DNA from: Chara braunii
Taxonomy: Eukaryota > Streptophyta > Charophyceae > Charales > Characeae
Assembly: GCA_003427395.1 (NCBI GenBank)
Contig: BFEA01000070.1
Coordinates: 1,984,687 to 2,012,467, forward strand
Reading direction: 5' to 3'
DNA: 27,781 nucleotides
The notes below the pieces were generated by a model. It saw only the letters and a program-made list of their open reading frames with translations, was not told the origin of the DNA and searched no databases. This document shows, piece by piece, positions 1 to 8,468 of this stretch (positions are counted from its first letter, which is position 1; each line of letters begins with the position of its first letter). A program made the translations under genes and the position numbers.

Positions 1-1500
1 TTTTCTGTTTTCTTGTGTACTTTTTCCTTTTCCTTCCCTACGGCTTACAGTTGCCATGTGACCATTCATCTGAGGCCCTAAGGATCCAGGTAGAATTCGA
101 GGAGGGCTACCTTTTTCTTCTTTTATTTTTGTGTACCTTTCATTCATGGGATGAAAAGAGTGAATCAAAGGGCCACCTTGAATACTTAGGGCAACGGGAG
201 CCGGGTCAGGTTAGATACAAGGTGGGCCATCAAGGGAGGTTGAAGATGATTCGATGGCCAGAATGACCTAAAGGCTGCGCCAGGGATATTAAGCTTAGAA
301 GTTAGGAGTCCTTGGACCATTCAAGGCGATCTATGATGGTGCCAGATCATGAAAGAACCTGGTGTATAATCCTGTCTATGTGCATCAGGTGTACGCGGTC
401 GGCTACAGTCTCAAGGTAAGTGGTGCCAGGCAAATCGCGCTCCACGCCAGTTCAGCAGGACTTGGGTGGGACGCAAGAATCCGCTCAGGGTAAAAGAGGC
501 TCAGACGGACTCTTGGTTTATAAGTTTCCTTTCAATTCCATCTTATAAATGGCGATGTCGTTTCTTGACATCAGAATCAGTAGAACATGAGTATGCAGTT
601 TTTTGAAAAAACGTTTTTCAACTTTTATGTCAGCAGCTGGTACGGTGTGTCGGCTTTGTGATGTTTTGTGAGAGTACACTGTCCGAGGCCATCGTCAGTT
701 TCAACGTGCTGCTCGATCTGAAGGCTGCTTGGATTATTTTGCACTGTATCACGCATGCTTCCTTTGTCGGATAAGTTTTTTTATTCGGTTTTCTTGAAAC
801 TTTTTGGGTGTGCACGCCACATCCAGTGCACACGTGAAGTCTGAGTTGTGCACAGCACATTCATATGTTGTGTTCATGTGATTTACCCATGCGTCGTACG
901 GTTTGCACCAATATCCATGATCGCATTGATTTTGGCACACAAGTGATTCACATATGTGTTGTCTGGTTTGGAATTTCCCTCCTGAGAGTGGAAAATGGGT
1001 GTTCCGGCAATTCTTTCAGGATTGGCATGAGGTCCTTGCCTTTTTGGACGATGCGTTGAGCAAGGTATGGAGCAGAGGTCCTCCATGCATCAACGAGGAA
1101 AACATAGCATCTCAAGGTGTGCATTCCAAGCTCTTGTACCCCGCAAAGCTCATATTGCCTGAACCTCTTATCTGAGTCTGAGACATGCTGCTGTAGTCAA
1201 TGTCAAGCGGAGCATCTCCACTTCTGTGATGGACAATAACTCTTGTGTGTCTTACATTCCTGAGAGTTCTTGTGGTCGTCTCCAACATGGACCATAAGGG
1301 CCTGTTTAAATTAAAAAAAAAAAAAAAAAAAATCAAGACCACAGCTGCCCCTGAAACTATTTTGTCGGATTTGTTTGGTTTTCTCCACGCATTAATTTGA
1401 GACAACCACTGCCCCTGAACCTATTTTGTCGATAGAAGAATGCTCTCACCAGACCTGATAGAGGGCCAGCACCAGAAGAATGAAGTCTCGATCGAAGAAT
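1..1500. other. Unassigned non-coding stretch with possible splice signals
   Basis: I cannot assign a gene here. The longest open frames are under 100 codons and carry no recognisable motif. Two signals could belong to an intron-containing gene: a pyrimidine-rich tract ending in acag near 51 (acceptor-like), and an AAG|GTAAGT donor consensus at 413-421. A second donor-like AAG|GTAAGC lies near 1654-1661. The frame entering from the acceptor-like site is closed by a TGA ending at 266, so a simple exon 52-415 is not supported. An A-run occurs near 1313-1331. A near-repeat of about 26 bases (gcccctgaa-ctattttgtcg) occurs near 1345 and 1409. Confidence 0.3.
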
Positions 1501-1501
1501 G

Positions 1502-1677
1502 CTATCGTCTTCACCCGAATAAAACGCCCGGTAATTTCCGCTGCATCCGACTGAAAGTTGTGCCAAATGCAGGTATAATGACCGGTCATTCTATTTGGGT
1601 GAAGACGGCAGTGTTGGAGTTTTCTTCTTCAATGCTCCTATGGCCATCAATCACAAGGTAAGCTTGCTGCACACTCA

Positions 1678-1737
<60 letters not shown>

Positions 1738-1738
1738 N

Positions 1739-1831
<93 letters not shown>

Positions 1832-1960
1832 TCAACTATCGTCTTCACCCGAATAGACTGCCCAGTGCCCAGTCGTTATTGCTGTATGTGGACTGAAAGT
1901 TGCCCCAAATGCAGCTATAATGACCGTGCATTCTATATGGTGGAAGACAGTAGTGATAGT
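1502..1960 (+). repeat. Imperfect direct duplication flanking a CT microsatellite
   Basis: Bases about 1502-1620 and 1837-1960 are diverged copies of one sequence in the same orientation, offset by about 335 bases. Both share a block reading tatcgtcttcacccgaata. They also share gactgaaagttg, ccaaatgcag, tataatgaccg and cattctat in the same order, and both end in a gaagac-cagt segment. The CT microsatellite lies between them. The copies differ by scattered substitutions and small indels, so the duplication is not recent. I see no protein family in either copy. Confidence 0.75.
1681..1828. repeat. (CT)n microsatellite
   Basis: About 148 bases of uninterrupted CT dinucleotides with a single ambiguous base (N) at 1738. 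The N suggests the assembly or base calls are uncertain here, so the true length may differ. Open frames through it encode only Ser-Leu repeats and are not genes. Confidence 0.97.
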
Positions 1961-2737
1961 TGCCACCCACTACCTCTAGTGATGGCTGTCTTTCCGAGCA
2001 CTCACTCTCCTCTATCGGGCAGCAGCAGGGCAGCATGGTCTGCCGCTCCAGCATAGAACGTGTCGTGATGGGCCGGCATGGGAGATATACTGCTTTGATC
2101 GTGGCCCTGTGCACCAGCGGGTGGCTGAGTCAGCCTCTGCCACCCATTTATAAACTTGTATGACTGAGCGGAAGCGCTTCTGCACTATTTTGGGCTGTGT
2201 TGCTATCTTGCTGTACGCTGGTGCACGAAGTAGTCGCTGGTGACTGGCGCTATAGCTGTAGCTAGGTGAGGTAGGAGAGAGGGAGAGAAAGACATCGGGA
2301 GGTATTCAGAGAGAGCGTGAGGCTGAGAGTAGAGGCAGAGCAAGAGAGAGAGACCACACCTGAGGGTGACATGAACTTGCTGGCAGCCATAGCTACTATG
2401 TGCGTACAAAGAGAATTTTGTTCGAATCGATTGGCGGAGACTATCTTTGAGTTCATGTCTCACGTGTGCTTCGTGTGTGTGCAATTTGGTTTGAGATGGG
2501 TATGATTTGTGCCGTGCAAGGTGGGGATCAAAGCATTACCTTTCGACTCCTGGATGATAAATCCAGTTTGTGGGACGCACTTTGAGTGAAAACAAACATA
2601 AAAGTACACCACCACGAAAAATCTCAGGCGGCGGGCGTCTGAGGGGCTGACTCTCCTTTTCTGTCAGGACTTGTCCTCCTTTTCCTCCTTGCCAGTGATG
2701 AGCAACCGGACTGATGCCCCCCCAGAATAGAAGGGGC
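1961..2737. other. Unassigned stretch, partly purine-rich
   Basis: No convincing gene. A GA-rich section lies at about 2266-2352 (repeated gagag and agagg words). Open frames on both strands are short and lack recognisable domains. Confidence 0.3.
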
Positions 2738-2774
2738 TTGTGTTGTTGTTGTTGTTGTTGTTGTTGCTGTACAG

Positions 2775-2815
<41 letters not shown>
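2738..2815. repeat. (GTT)n trinucleotide microsatellite
   Basis: Two runs of GTT/TGT repeats, about 2738-2766 and 2774-2815, separated by a short interruption (ctgtaca). Frames through it give poly-Cys/Val or poly-Thr/Gln and are not supported as proteins. Confidence 0.95.
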
Positions 2816-2816
<1 letters not shown>

Positions 2817-3086
2817 TATACAATTTGAAACCCTATAATCAGTTGTATGGCTCTGTTGTGCAACATTTTAGGGTTGTAGTCATAGATGAGATGATAGGTT
2901 TCTGTGCAGGGATACCTTTTTCCTTTCCCTATTGCAAAAATCGTTTACTGTTCAGTGCCTCCGACTTCTTGACCCTCCATTGTATGTTATGCACTGCCTT
3001 TAAACCACCAGTAACTTGCCGAGGCAAACTTCAGAATTGAAAATGCAAAATTATGGGTTCTTGAGGGGTTCGGGCAGAGTGGTCTG

Positions 3087-6000
3087 GTGGGCCTCTTTGG
3101 CTGGCAGCTCCAGTACAAATCCTCCTCGGCAAAAGGAGGCTTGGAGGTACTCGTGGTTTACCGTATGGGCAACTTGGTCATGCAGAGTGTTGTGCATAAG
3201 TACCACAATTTCACGTTTCGCCTCCTAACCAATTTTCAAAATTTCACTGTGCCAGATGATGCTGGGAATCAGTGTGCTTCAGCTGACACTGGAGGTCTAG
3301 CAGAGTCCACTCCACCAGTGAAAAAACGCTCTAGGAAGCCATGGCAGCTTGTTGACCCAAACTACAAGCCAAGTTACCTAGTTCAGAAAGCCTTGAGAGA
3401 TGCTGCCGATCACGCAAAGGAATCGGCCACTGAACGTGCCGCAACTTCTGGCGTTAAGAGCGATGGAAGACTCGAAGGCGGTACAGGACCTCATGAAATG
3501 GACGAAGCTATTGGAGGGATGCCGGTGTATGGCATGCGAAGCCGCCAACCCGATCCTAAGGATGGAAACTCTACTTTCGACATCGGCCTCGGAATGGAGG
3601 AGAAAGATTTGCTCAGCGATGATGAACCAGCAAGCCTGAAGTGCAGGAGAACAGCAGAGAAAATCAAGCCCACTGGTAGCTCAGAGTTGATGTTGCACAA
3701 AAAGACTGCTGGCCTAGTAGTTGTCGATAAGGAGAATGACCTGCCATCATCCGCAGACCCTCTTCTCAGTAGTCCTAGATGCAGTCGGTGGCTTGCGCAG
3801 AAGAAGAAGAAATGGACGCTGCCCAAGGTTCATGATGGTGAGGATATCTCAAAACTGAATCCAGTCGTAAATCGCAGTCCAGATTCGAATGAAGAGGAGG
3901 ATGTGTTTGGGAAAAGTGCGGATTTCAGCTCGTGTGAGAATGAACTCGAGGAGAGGGATTGTCTGGCTCCTTCAACTTTCAAGTCGTTGGGCGAGTTTGC
4001 ACTAACCTCTCCGACGCGAAAATCCGTTGCCAATCGTAGTAGACATCTGGGAAGCCAAGGAGGGTTTAAGGCATTGTTCCCTGTAGATGGTCAGGGGACT
4101 GCCCTTTTGACTCCGAACAAGAAACGGGGAGGCACTTCCAACAGCAGACGACTTTCAAGGCCGTTGTTAGACATCATAGATGATGATACATTCCCTTTAC
4201 CCAGTGTATCAGATCTGAGTGATGATGCCCATGAGGCCAAGGTAAAAAAGGACCCAGTCACATCTGGCAGCCTTGGCAAAGCAAAGGGATGGGAACCTGA
4301 GCCTGATTTTTTTGACATTATCAAAGAGAAGAAAGCAGGAGACTTGGATCTGCTCACAGACCTAACTGGAGGAAGGCAAGAAAAACTAGGTGTCTCAGTC
4401 GATCGTGAAAGACTCAGCTTCTCCGGTGACTGGGAAGAACTAGGACGAGAGCAGAATTTGCCTCAATGGAAAAGTGCTGCAGACATATGTGGCGATAAAC
4501 GCGTAGTACAGCTTGATGATTTTCCTGCGTCTGTTTTGCCATGCTGTTCGGACGGTGTACGAGACGATAAGCAAGGAGTAGAGCTTGATGGTTTTCCTCC
4601 CTCTTGTCTGCCACGCTCTTTGGATGACAAAGCCAGACCAGGGGATAAACGCGGCACAGAGCTTGGTGATTTTCCTGCCTCCATTTTGCCACACTATTTG
4701 GACGACATACGTGACGATATACACGGAGTAGAGCTTGATGATTGTCCTGCCTCTTGTCTGCCCCACTCTTCAGATGACCATGCCAGACCAGGGGTTATGT
4801 TCTATGGAAGAGATCATCGTAGCAGCCCCCCTACTCGACACGCTCCTTTCCCTGACGTGTTGCTGTCATTAGAATGGCCATCAGGAAGTTCATTGGATTC
4901 AAATTTGACAAGGGTAAAGGCGAGGGAAAGAGGAGCGGCGGGCAATCGCTCTGACGCTGAACCAAGTGTGGACTTCAGGGCCTTGGTGGCAGCTCAGTTC
5001 TCTCCAGATGTATCGGGTACTACTTGTCATAAGCTGGTGAAGTATCCCACCCTTGAGATCGACTGCGAGCTGGACACTGAGAACAGGATTAGCAAACAGC
5101 TTGACCTGGATATACATTCCTGGTCCCCTCTAGGAACTCCTGCAAGAAGGGAAATCCAGGGGACTTCACATAAGACAGAATTAGTAACTGCTTGCCTCTC
5201 CAGTAAGTGGGATGGGACTGACGTAGAATGTTCTGAGAAAGGTGACAGAGGACGGCAAAGGGAAACACGTCGAAAAGACGACAATAGCATGCAAAAGAGC
5301 GTTTATGGTGCCGAGATGAGCCTTATTGCTAGTATGCGGAACATCGACTGTGACATCATCAACCTGGATTGTAGCATGCAAACAATCAATTATGGTGACA
5401 CAAACCTTGGCCATGATGTTGAGAAGACCGATTACAATGTTTTGAATGTCGCCGGTACTTCAGAACTTCATGCAAGGGGAAGCGCAGAGAATACAAATGA
5501 GGACCAGGACGATGGTGATGGACTCCCTGGTTATTGGTCAGGCAGCGATGACTCAGGTGGCTTGCTTCCATGTTGCTCTCCTCCTCGTCAGTGGAAGTTG
5601 GACAATACAGGTCAACGGGGAGCTGAGATGAACAAACCCGAACACCAGAAGGCTGTCAGTGAAGAGGAACTGGATAAGGCATTGGAATCATTGAGGAAGC
5701 AGAGTGCGCTGCATAGCAGCGAATCATTGAGGAAGCAGAGTGTGCTGCATAGCAGCGATGATCCACCAAGCGATGTAGTGGCTTGCCAGTATGCACTTGT
5801 GGTGGAGGAAAAGTCGTCTACGGAAAGGAGGGAGCCGAGAAAAGGCGGTGAAACGATCCCCCGTTGTTGTGATCAAAAAGAGGAGGGGAGCACCAAAACA
5901 CACCGGCATTCAAATGAGGATGGGAGCGCAGGGAAGGGTTTCTCAAGCAGCGAGCAAAAGGGCGACTCTTCGTCTCAACGACCAATTAAAATAGATGACA

Positions 6001-6686
6001 AGCAGGAGGAGGAGGAGGAGGAGGAGGAGGAGGAGGAGGAGGAGGAGAATTGCCAGGGATTGGTTTCCGGTCACGTTGAGCATGCTAGCACAGGAAAAGG
6101 GGTTGATAGCAAGCCTCCAAAACCGCTGCAAGAAAAGAGCATGAGAGACCGTTCTCGGGTTTGTGGTACGGGTGACTCCGATCGCCAATTGCCAATTCAG
6201 AAGTATCAGAGAGAGGATGGTGATGACACTGGCATGGAGGAAAGAACACAGGCTGATCTGGTGAAAGTTACAGGGACCGTGATGACAACGGCGGTAGCAG
6301 TGGAAGAGCCATTGAAGCAGAAGAATGAGGATATTGTACATGTTGGAGAAGGATTTGCTGCAGCTGGAGGCCTGGCCGAAGCTCATACAACAGGAATACC
6401 ATCATTTGCAGGAAAGGCCGTAGGCACGGATCCCAGTGATATGTTCCAATCTGAGGTATTTCACACAGAACAGTTGATGAAAGACAGTTCACCTTCAGCG
6501 GAAACTAGGAGGAAGAGGAGGAGAACCGGCAGGGGAAGAAGGGCTATTTCCTGGCCTTTCACCTCCTTATCCAGGGCGGATGCAGAAATCGAGACGAGGT
6601 TGGAACACCAGATGATAGACAACTCAAGATTTCAGTCTTGGTTGCGGGAAGAGACGAATGGAAGATCCTCTTCAGGAGAAGGTTAG
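3087..6686 (+). CDS. Unrecognised large acidic, repeat-containing, probably nuclear protein
   Basis: An open frame of 1199 codons, far longer than chance, with a sharply different character from the retroelements around it. I do not recognise the family. The product is rich in Ser, Asp, Glu and Lys and looks largely disordered; no membrane segment is apparent. Visible features: basic Arg/Lys clusters near the start and in the last 60 residues (RRKRRR, a likely nuclear localisation signal); a KEN box at residues 215-217; three full CDK-type sites (S/T-P-x-K/R) at S308, T342 and T684; a duplicated 50-residue unit at 470-569; three 14-residue repeats at 750-791; two 12-residue repeats at 867-890; and a poly-Glu run at 974-987. 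The first 50 or so codons may not be coding: a pyrimidine-rich stretch ending ccag near 3254 looks like a splice acceptor, so the real exon may begin there with further exons upstream. KEN box plus CDK sites suggest, as inference only, a cell-cycle-regulated nuclear protein. Confidence 0.7.
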   Translation: MGLFGWQLQYKSSSAKGGLEVLVVYRMGNLVMQSVVHKYHNFTFRLLTNFQNFTVPDDAGNQCASADTGGLAESTPPVKKRSRKPWQLVDPNYKPSYLVQKALRDAADHAKESATERAATSGVKSDGRLEGGTGPHEMDEAIGGMPVYGMRSRQPDPKDGNSTFDIGLGMEEKDLLSDDEPASLKCRRTAEKIKPTGSSELMLHKKTAGLVVVDKENDLPSSADPLLSSPRCSRWLAQKKKKWTLPKVHDGEDISKLNPVVNRSPDSNEEEDVFGKSADFSSCENELEERDCLAPSTFKSLGEFALTSPTRKSVANRSRHLGSQGGFKALFPVDGQGTALLTPNKKRGGTSNSRRLSRPLLDIIDDDTFPLPSVSDLSDDAHEAKVKKDPVTSGSLGKAKGWEPEPDFFDIIKEKKAGDLDLLTDLTGGRQEKLGVSVDRERLSFSGDWEELGREQNLPQWKSAADICGDKRVVQLDDFPASVLPCCSDGVRDDKQGVELDGFPPSCLPRSLDDKARPGDKRGTELGDFPASILPHYLDDIRDDIHGVELDDCPASCLPHSSDDHARPGVMFYGRDHRSSPPTRHAPFPDVLLSLEWPSGSSLDSNLTRVKARERGAAGNRSDAEPSVDFRALVAAQFSPDVSGTTCHKLVKYPTLEIDCELDTENRISKQLDLDIHSWSPLGTPARREIQGTSHKTELVTACLSSKWDGTDVECSEKGDRGRQRETRRKDDNSMQKSVYGAEMSLIASMRNIDCDIINLDCSMQTINYGDTNLGHDVEKTDYNVLNVAGTSELHARGSAENTNEDQDDGDGLPGYWSGSDDSGGLLPCCSPPRQWKLDNTGQRGAEMNKPEHQKAVSEEELDKALESLRKQSALHSSESLRKQSVLHSSDDPPSDVVACQYALVVEEKSSTERREPRKGGETIPRCCDQKEEGSTKTHRHSNEDGSAGKGFSSSEQKGDSSSQRPIKIDDKQEEEEEEEEEEEEEENCQGLVSGHVEHASTGKGVDSKPPKPLQEKSMRDRSRVCGTGDSDRQLPIQKYQREDGDDTGMEERTQADLVKVTGTVMTTAVAVEEPLKQKNEDIVHVGEGFAAAGGLAEAHTTGIPSFAGKAVGTDPSDMFQSEVFHTEQLMKDSSPSAETRRKRRRTGRGRRAISWPFTSLSRADAEIETRLEHQMIDNSRFQSWLREETNGRSSSGEG
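4494..4793 (+). repeat. Two tandem 150-base (50-aa) coding repeats, each a diverged doublet
   Basis: Inside the 1199-codon gene, 4494-4643 and 4644-4793 are tandem copies. Each holds two subunits of 24 and 26 codons with the pattern D-x(3)-G-x-E/Q-L-x-D/G-x-P-x-S-x-L-P, so four subunits occur with spacing 24, 26, 24 codons. Both copies end with codons for A-R-P-G. This alternation points to an old duplication of the 25-residue unit followed by a later duplication of the pair. The P-x-S-x-L-P core is the conserved part and may be a short binding motif. Confidence 0.9.
5334..5459 (+). repeat. Three degenerate 14-residue coding repeats
   Basis: Codons 750-791 of the large gene can be divided into three 14-residue units. 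Each has a hydrophobic or Met first residue, an Asp/Asn followed by Cys/Tyr at positions 5-6, and Asn at position 10 followed by Leu or Val. The third unit is the most diverged. Function unknown; the regular length argues against coincidence. Confidence 0.6.
5685..5756 (+). repeat. 36-base tandem duplication (12-residue repeat)
   Basis: Bases 5685-5720 and 5721-5756 are near-identical, differing at one base in the middle. Each encodes a 12-residue unit beginning E-S-L-R-K-Q-S. The in-frame, nearly perfect copy indicates a recent expansion in the host-like gene. Confidence 0.95.
6006..6047 (+). repeat. GAG codon run encoding poly-glutamate
   Basis: Fourteen consecutive GAG codons in the large gene, giving a pure Glu tract. 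It is a coding trinucleotide microsatellite in an already acidic region. Confidence 0.95.
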
Positions 6687-6840
6687 AGGATAATCACTTC
6701 CCTTTGGACATTCGCTTATGATAACAATGCCCACATTACCGACTCTTTACATTCCCCAGCAAGCATCATTTCCACTTCTGAAACCCTTATTCTGAACTTG
6801 CAAGGTTAGAGTATTTAGTATTTACTATATTTTTTTTATA
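6687..6840. other. Likely 3' untranslated stretch of the large gene
   Basis: Non-coding, AT-rich towards its end, between the stop of the 1199-codon gene and the fold-back element. No clear AATAAA polyadenylation signal is visible. A run of eight T plus ata at 6830-6840 is the left candidate target-site duplication of the next element. Confidence 0.4.
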
Positions 6841-7099
6841 GGGGAAACTACGCGGGAGTCGCTAAAATGAGTTATAACTGCACTATGGGGCAAGATACAG
6901 TTTGCAATTGCACTTAGGGCATCCTACCCAGTAATTGCAGTATGGGGCCTATGGGCCGAGATACAGTTTCGAATTGCTGTCAGGCAATGTATACAACCCA
7001 GCTTTCTGGCCAGGTTGGTGCCAGAAGTGCAATTGCAAACTGTATCTCGCCCCATAGTGCAGTTATAACTCGTTTTTGTGACTCTACTGAAGTTACCCC
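6841..7099. mobile_element. 259-base fold-back (MITE-like) element
   Basis: The ends read GGGG(A)AACT and its inverse AGTTACCCC. Bases 6869-6914 and 7026-7071 are 46-base inverted repeats with a single mismatch. Outside them the similarity continues, more weakly, to the termini. The middle (about 6941-7010) contains another diverged copy of the arm core (atggggc-gagatacagttt-gaattgc) in the left-arm orientation. Flanking bases 6830-6840 and 7100-7110 match at 10 of 11 positions, a candidate target-site duplication of the 9-11 base size made by Mutator-like transposases, although they are T-rich. No coding capacity. It could also be an intrinsic RNA hairpin, since it starts 154 bases after the stop of the large gene. 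Confidence 0.65.
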
Positions 7100-7110
7100 T
7101 TTTTTTTATT

Positions 7111-7638
7111 AAGACTAAATACTAGATAAGTTTGTTGTGAAAATAATAATAATAAATAGACTTTGTTCAAATTTGTTGTGTCCTGCATGGCATGTGTGCA
7201 CATCTGGATGGTTTTTTTTTTTTTGGAACGTGAAAGCAGCTAGATACAGAACATTGGGTACATGTGAGAATATGCGCTCCCAACAGGCGGTATAGCCTTC
7301 AGCAAAACATGACAGTAGGAGAAAAAAGAAAGAAGAAGAAAAAAAAAAAAGCAACAACTCTGTGGACGTAAAGAAGCTAAATACAGAATCTCGAGTACAT
7401 GTGAGAGAGCACACTCGGGTGCAAGTGTCAGCTGTCCATGGAAAGCGCCCTGCCTCGTTGGCAGGGCACTGAAACTAAATTAGAATTTAGAAGATTTTTA
7501 GTTTTTTGTTTTTGTTTAACACTCACGCTTCCTTCCTTTTGGCCAAAGGATCCCTGACCAGCGTTGACTACTCCCGTGCGGAGGATTGACTGTCAGCTTG
7601 CACTACCCAGTGCCCACTTGATCCTCTCAGGCTACAAA
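7111..7638. other. Unassigned low-complexity stretch with small repeats
   Basis: No gene seen. It contains homopolymer T and A runs (about 7211-7224 and 7341-7350). A diverged direct repeat of about 50 bases lies near 7227-7279 and 7366-7417 (shared acgt-aaag-agcta-atacagaa and gtacatgtgaga). A perfect 8-base-pair hairpin lies at 7447-7467 (GCCCTGCC, loop tcgtt, GGCAGGGC). An exact role cannot be given. Confidence 0.4.
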
Positions 7639-8040
7639 TCAGGGCGTGTCAAATAGACATCTGCAAAACAAGAACAGTGAGAGGTACAGCTTCCATTTGA
7701 ACTCGTATGTCCCTCCCAACCCCTGCTCACCAGGCTGCTCATGCTCGTCGTGCAGTTCCTCCTTCTTGGACGTCGTGGTGTTCCGTTGCTTAACAGCTAA
7801 GCCTGATGCCACTTTTTCCATACCAGTCTGTTGTCCATTATGGTAGCGACCTTGCCTCTTGCCAACCAGTCCTTCAGGATCTCGGTCTCTGGCTGCGTGC
7901 TTTTCTGGTCTGCGATGCTTGGATGAAGATATCTTTCGCCATCTCCGGATCTCGGTCTCTGCCATGTTTAGCTGAAGGGTCCACATTTCCTCTCTTGCCA
8001 CCTCTGTTCCCTCGATTGTCTGTGTGCATCTGCGTTTCCT
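7639..8040 (-). other. Unassigned sequence beyond the LINE-A tail, with an open minus-strand frame
   Basis: An open minus-strand frame runs from 8187 to 7639 (182 codons) and crosses the A-rich tail of LINE-A, so it cannot be one real gene. The part after the tail is rich in Lys, Arg, Glu and Gln. It could be the displaced C-terminal end of LINE-B ORF2 or unrelated host sequence; I see only weak resemblance (an E-T-E/D-I...R-W spacing) and do not assign it. Confidence 0.25.
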
Positions 8041-8393
8041 TTTTTTTTTCTTTTTTTTTAACAGAACCTTTGGGTTCTGGCTCCTACCATTCTGTGGAGC
8101 GACATTCCGGTTCCTTTTCCACCGGCAAGTCAATAATAGATACAGAAGAAAATCACGCACACTCCTCCCATTATGGCTGGGAGGCATTGATTACTTCCGT
8201 AAGGAAGGATGTACCATCCCTCACCCCTGGTTAAGTAAGCCTGAGTTTTTACTCCTTTCACCATCCCTGTGATCCCAGTTGGACTCCTCACAGTAATGAA
8301 CTGCCAGATAATCGTGTTTTAACTAGAGTCGCCCCGGACCCCTCCTGAAATGTCTGACACCCTAATCCCTGTTTGCATTGCTCCTGCCTACAC

Positions 8394-8417
8394 CTTAAAC
8401 CCTGAACCCTAAACCTA
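8394..8417 (-). repeat. Short degenerate telomere-like repeat (TTTAGGG type)
   Basis: Read on the minus strand, the sequence has about three imperfect units related to TTTAGGG (TTTAGGG, TTCAGGG, TTTAAGG). A further isolated TTAGGG-like word lies near 8367-8373. It falls in the 3' untranslated region of LINE-A, between its stop codon and its tail. It may be chance, or a targeting or template relic. Confidence 0.45.
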
Positions 8418-8468
8418 AGCTGTGATGCTGTCATAATGTTGATGTACTACGTCAACGAATCTAACGCA

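Noticed and set aside
52-415. Internal exon between an acceptor-like and a donor-like site
   Set aside because: The frame followed through it is closed by a stop ending at 266 and no protein similarity is apparent, so I did not call an exon.
1595-2056. 153-codon plus-strand frame with a long Ser-Leu repeat
   Set aside because: Nearly all of it is translation of the CT microsatellite; the flanks have no recognisable domain.
2536-3040. Frames with poly-Thr/Gln or poly-Cys/Val around 2714-2823
   Set aside because: They are translations of the GTT microsatellite on each strand.
4414-4766. Minus-strand frames with internal repeats
   Set aside because: They are antisense shadows of the coding repeats of the 1199-codon gene.
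7447-7467. Bacterial-type terminator or tRNA remnant
   Set aside because: The hairpin is perfect but lacks a following T-run, and no cloverleaf can be drawn around it in this eukaryotic context.
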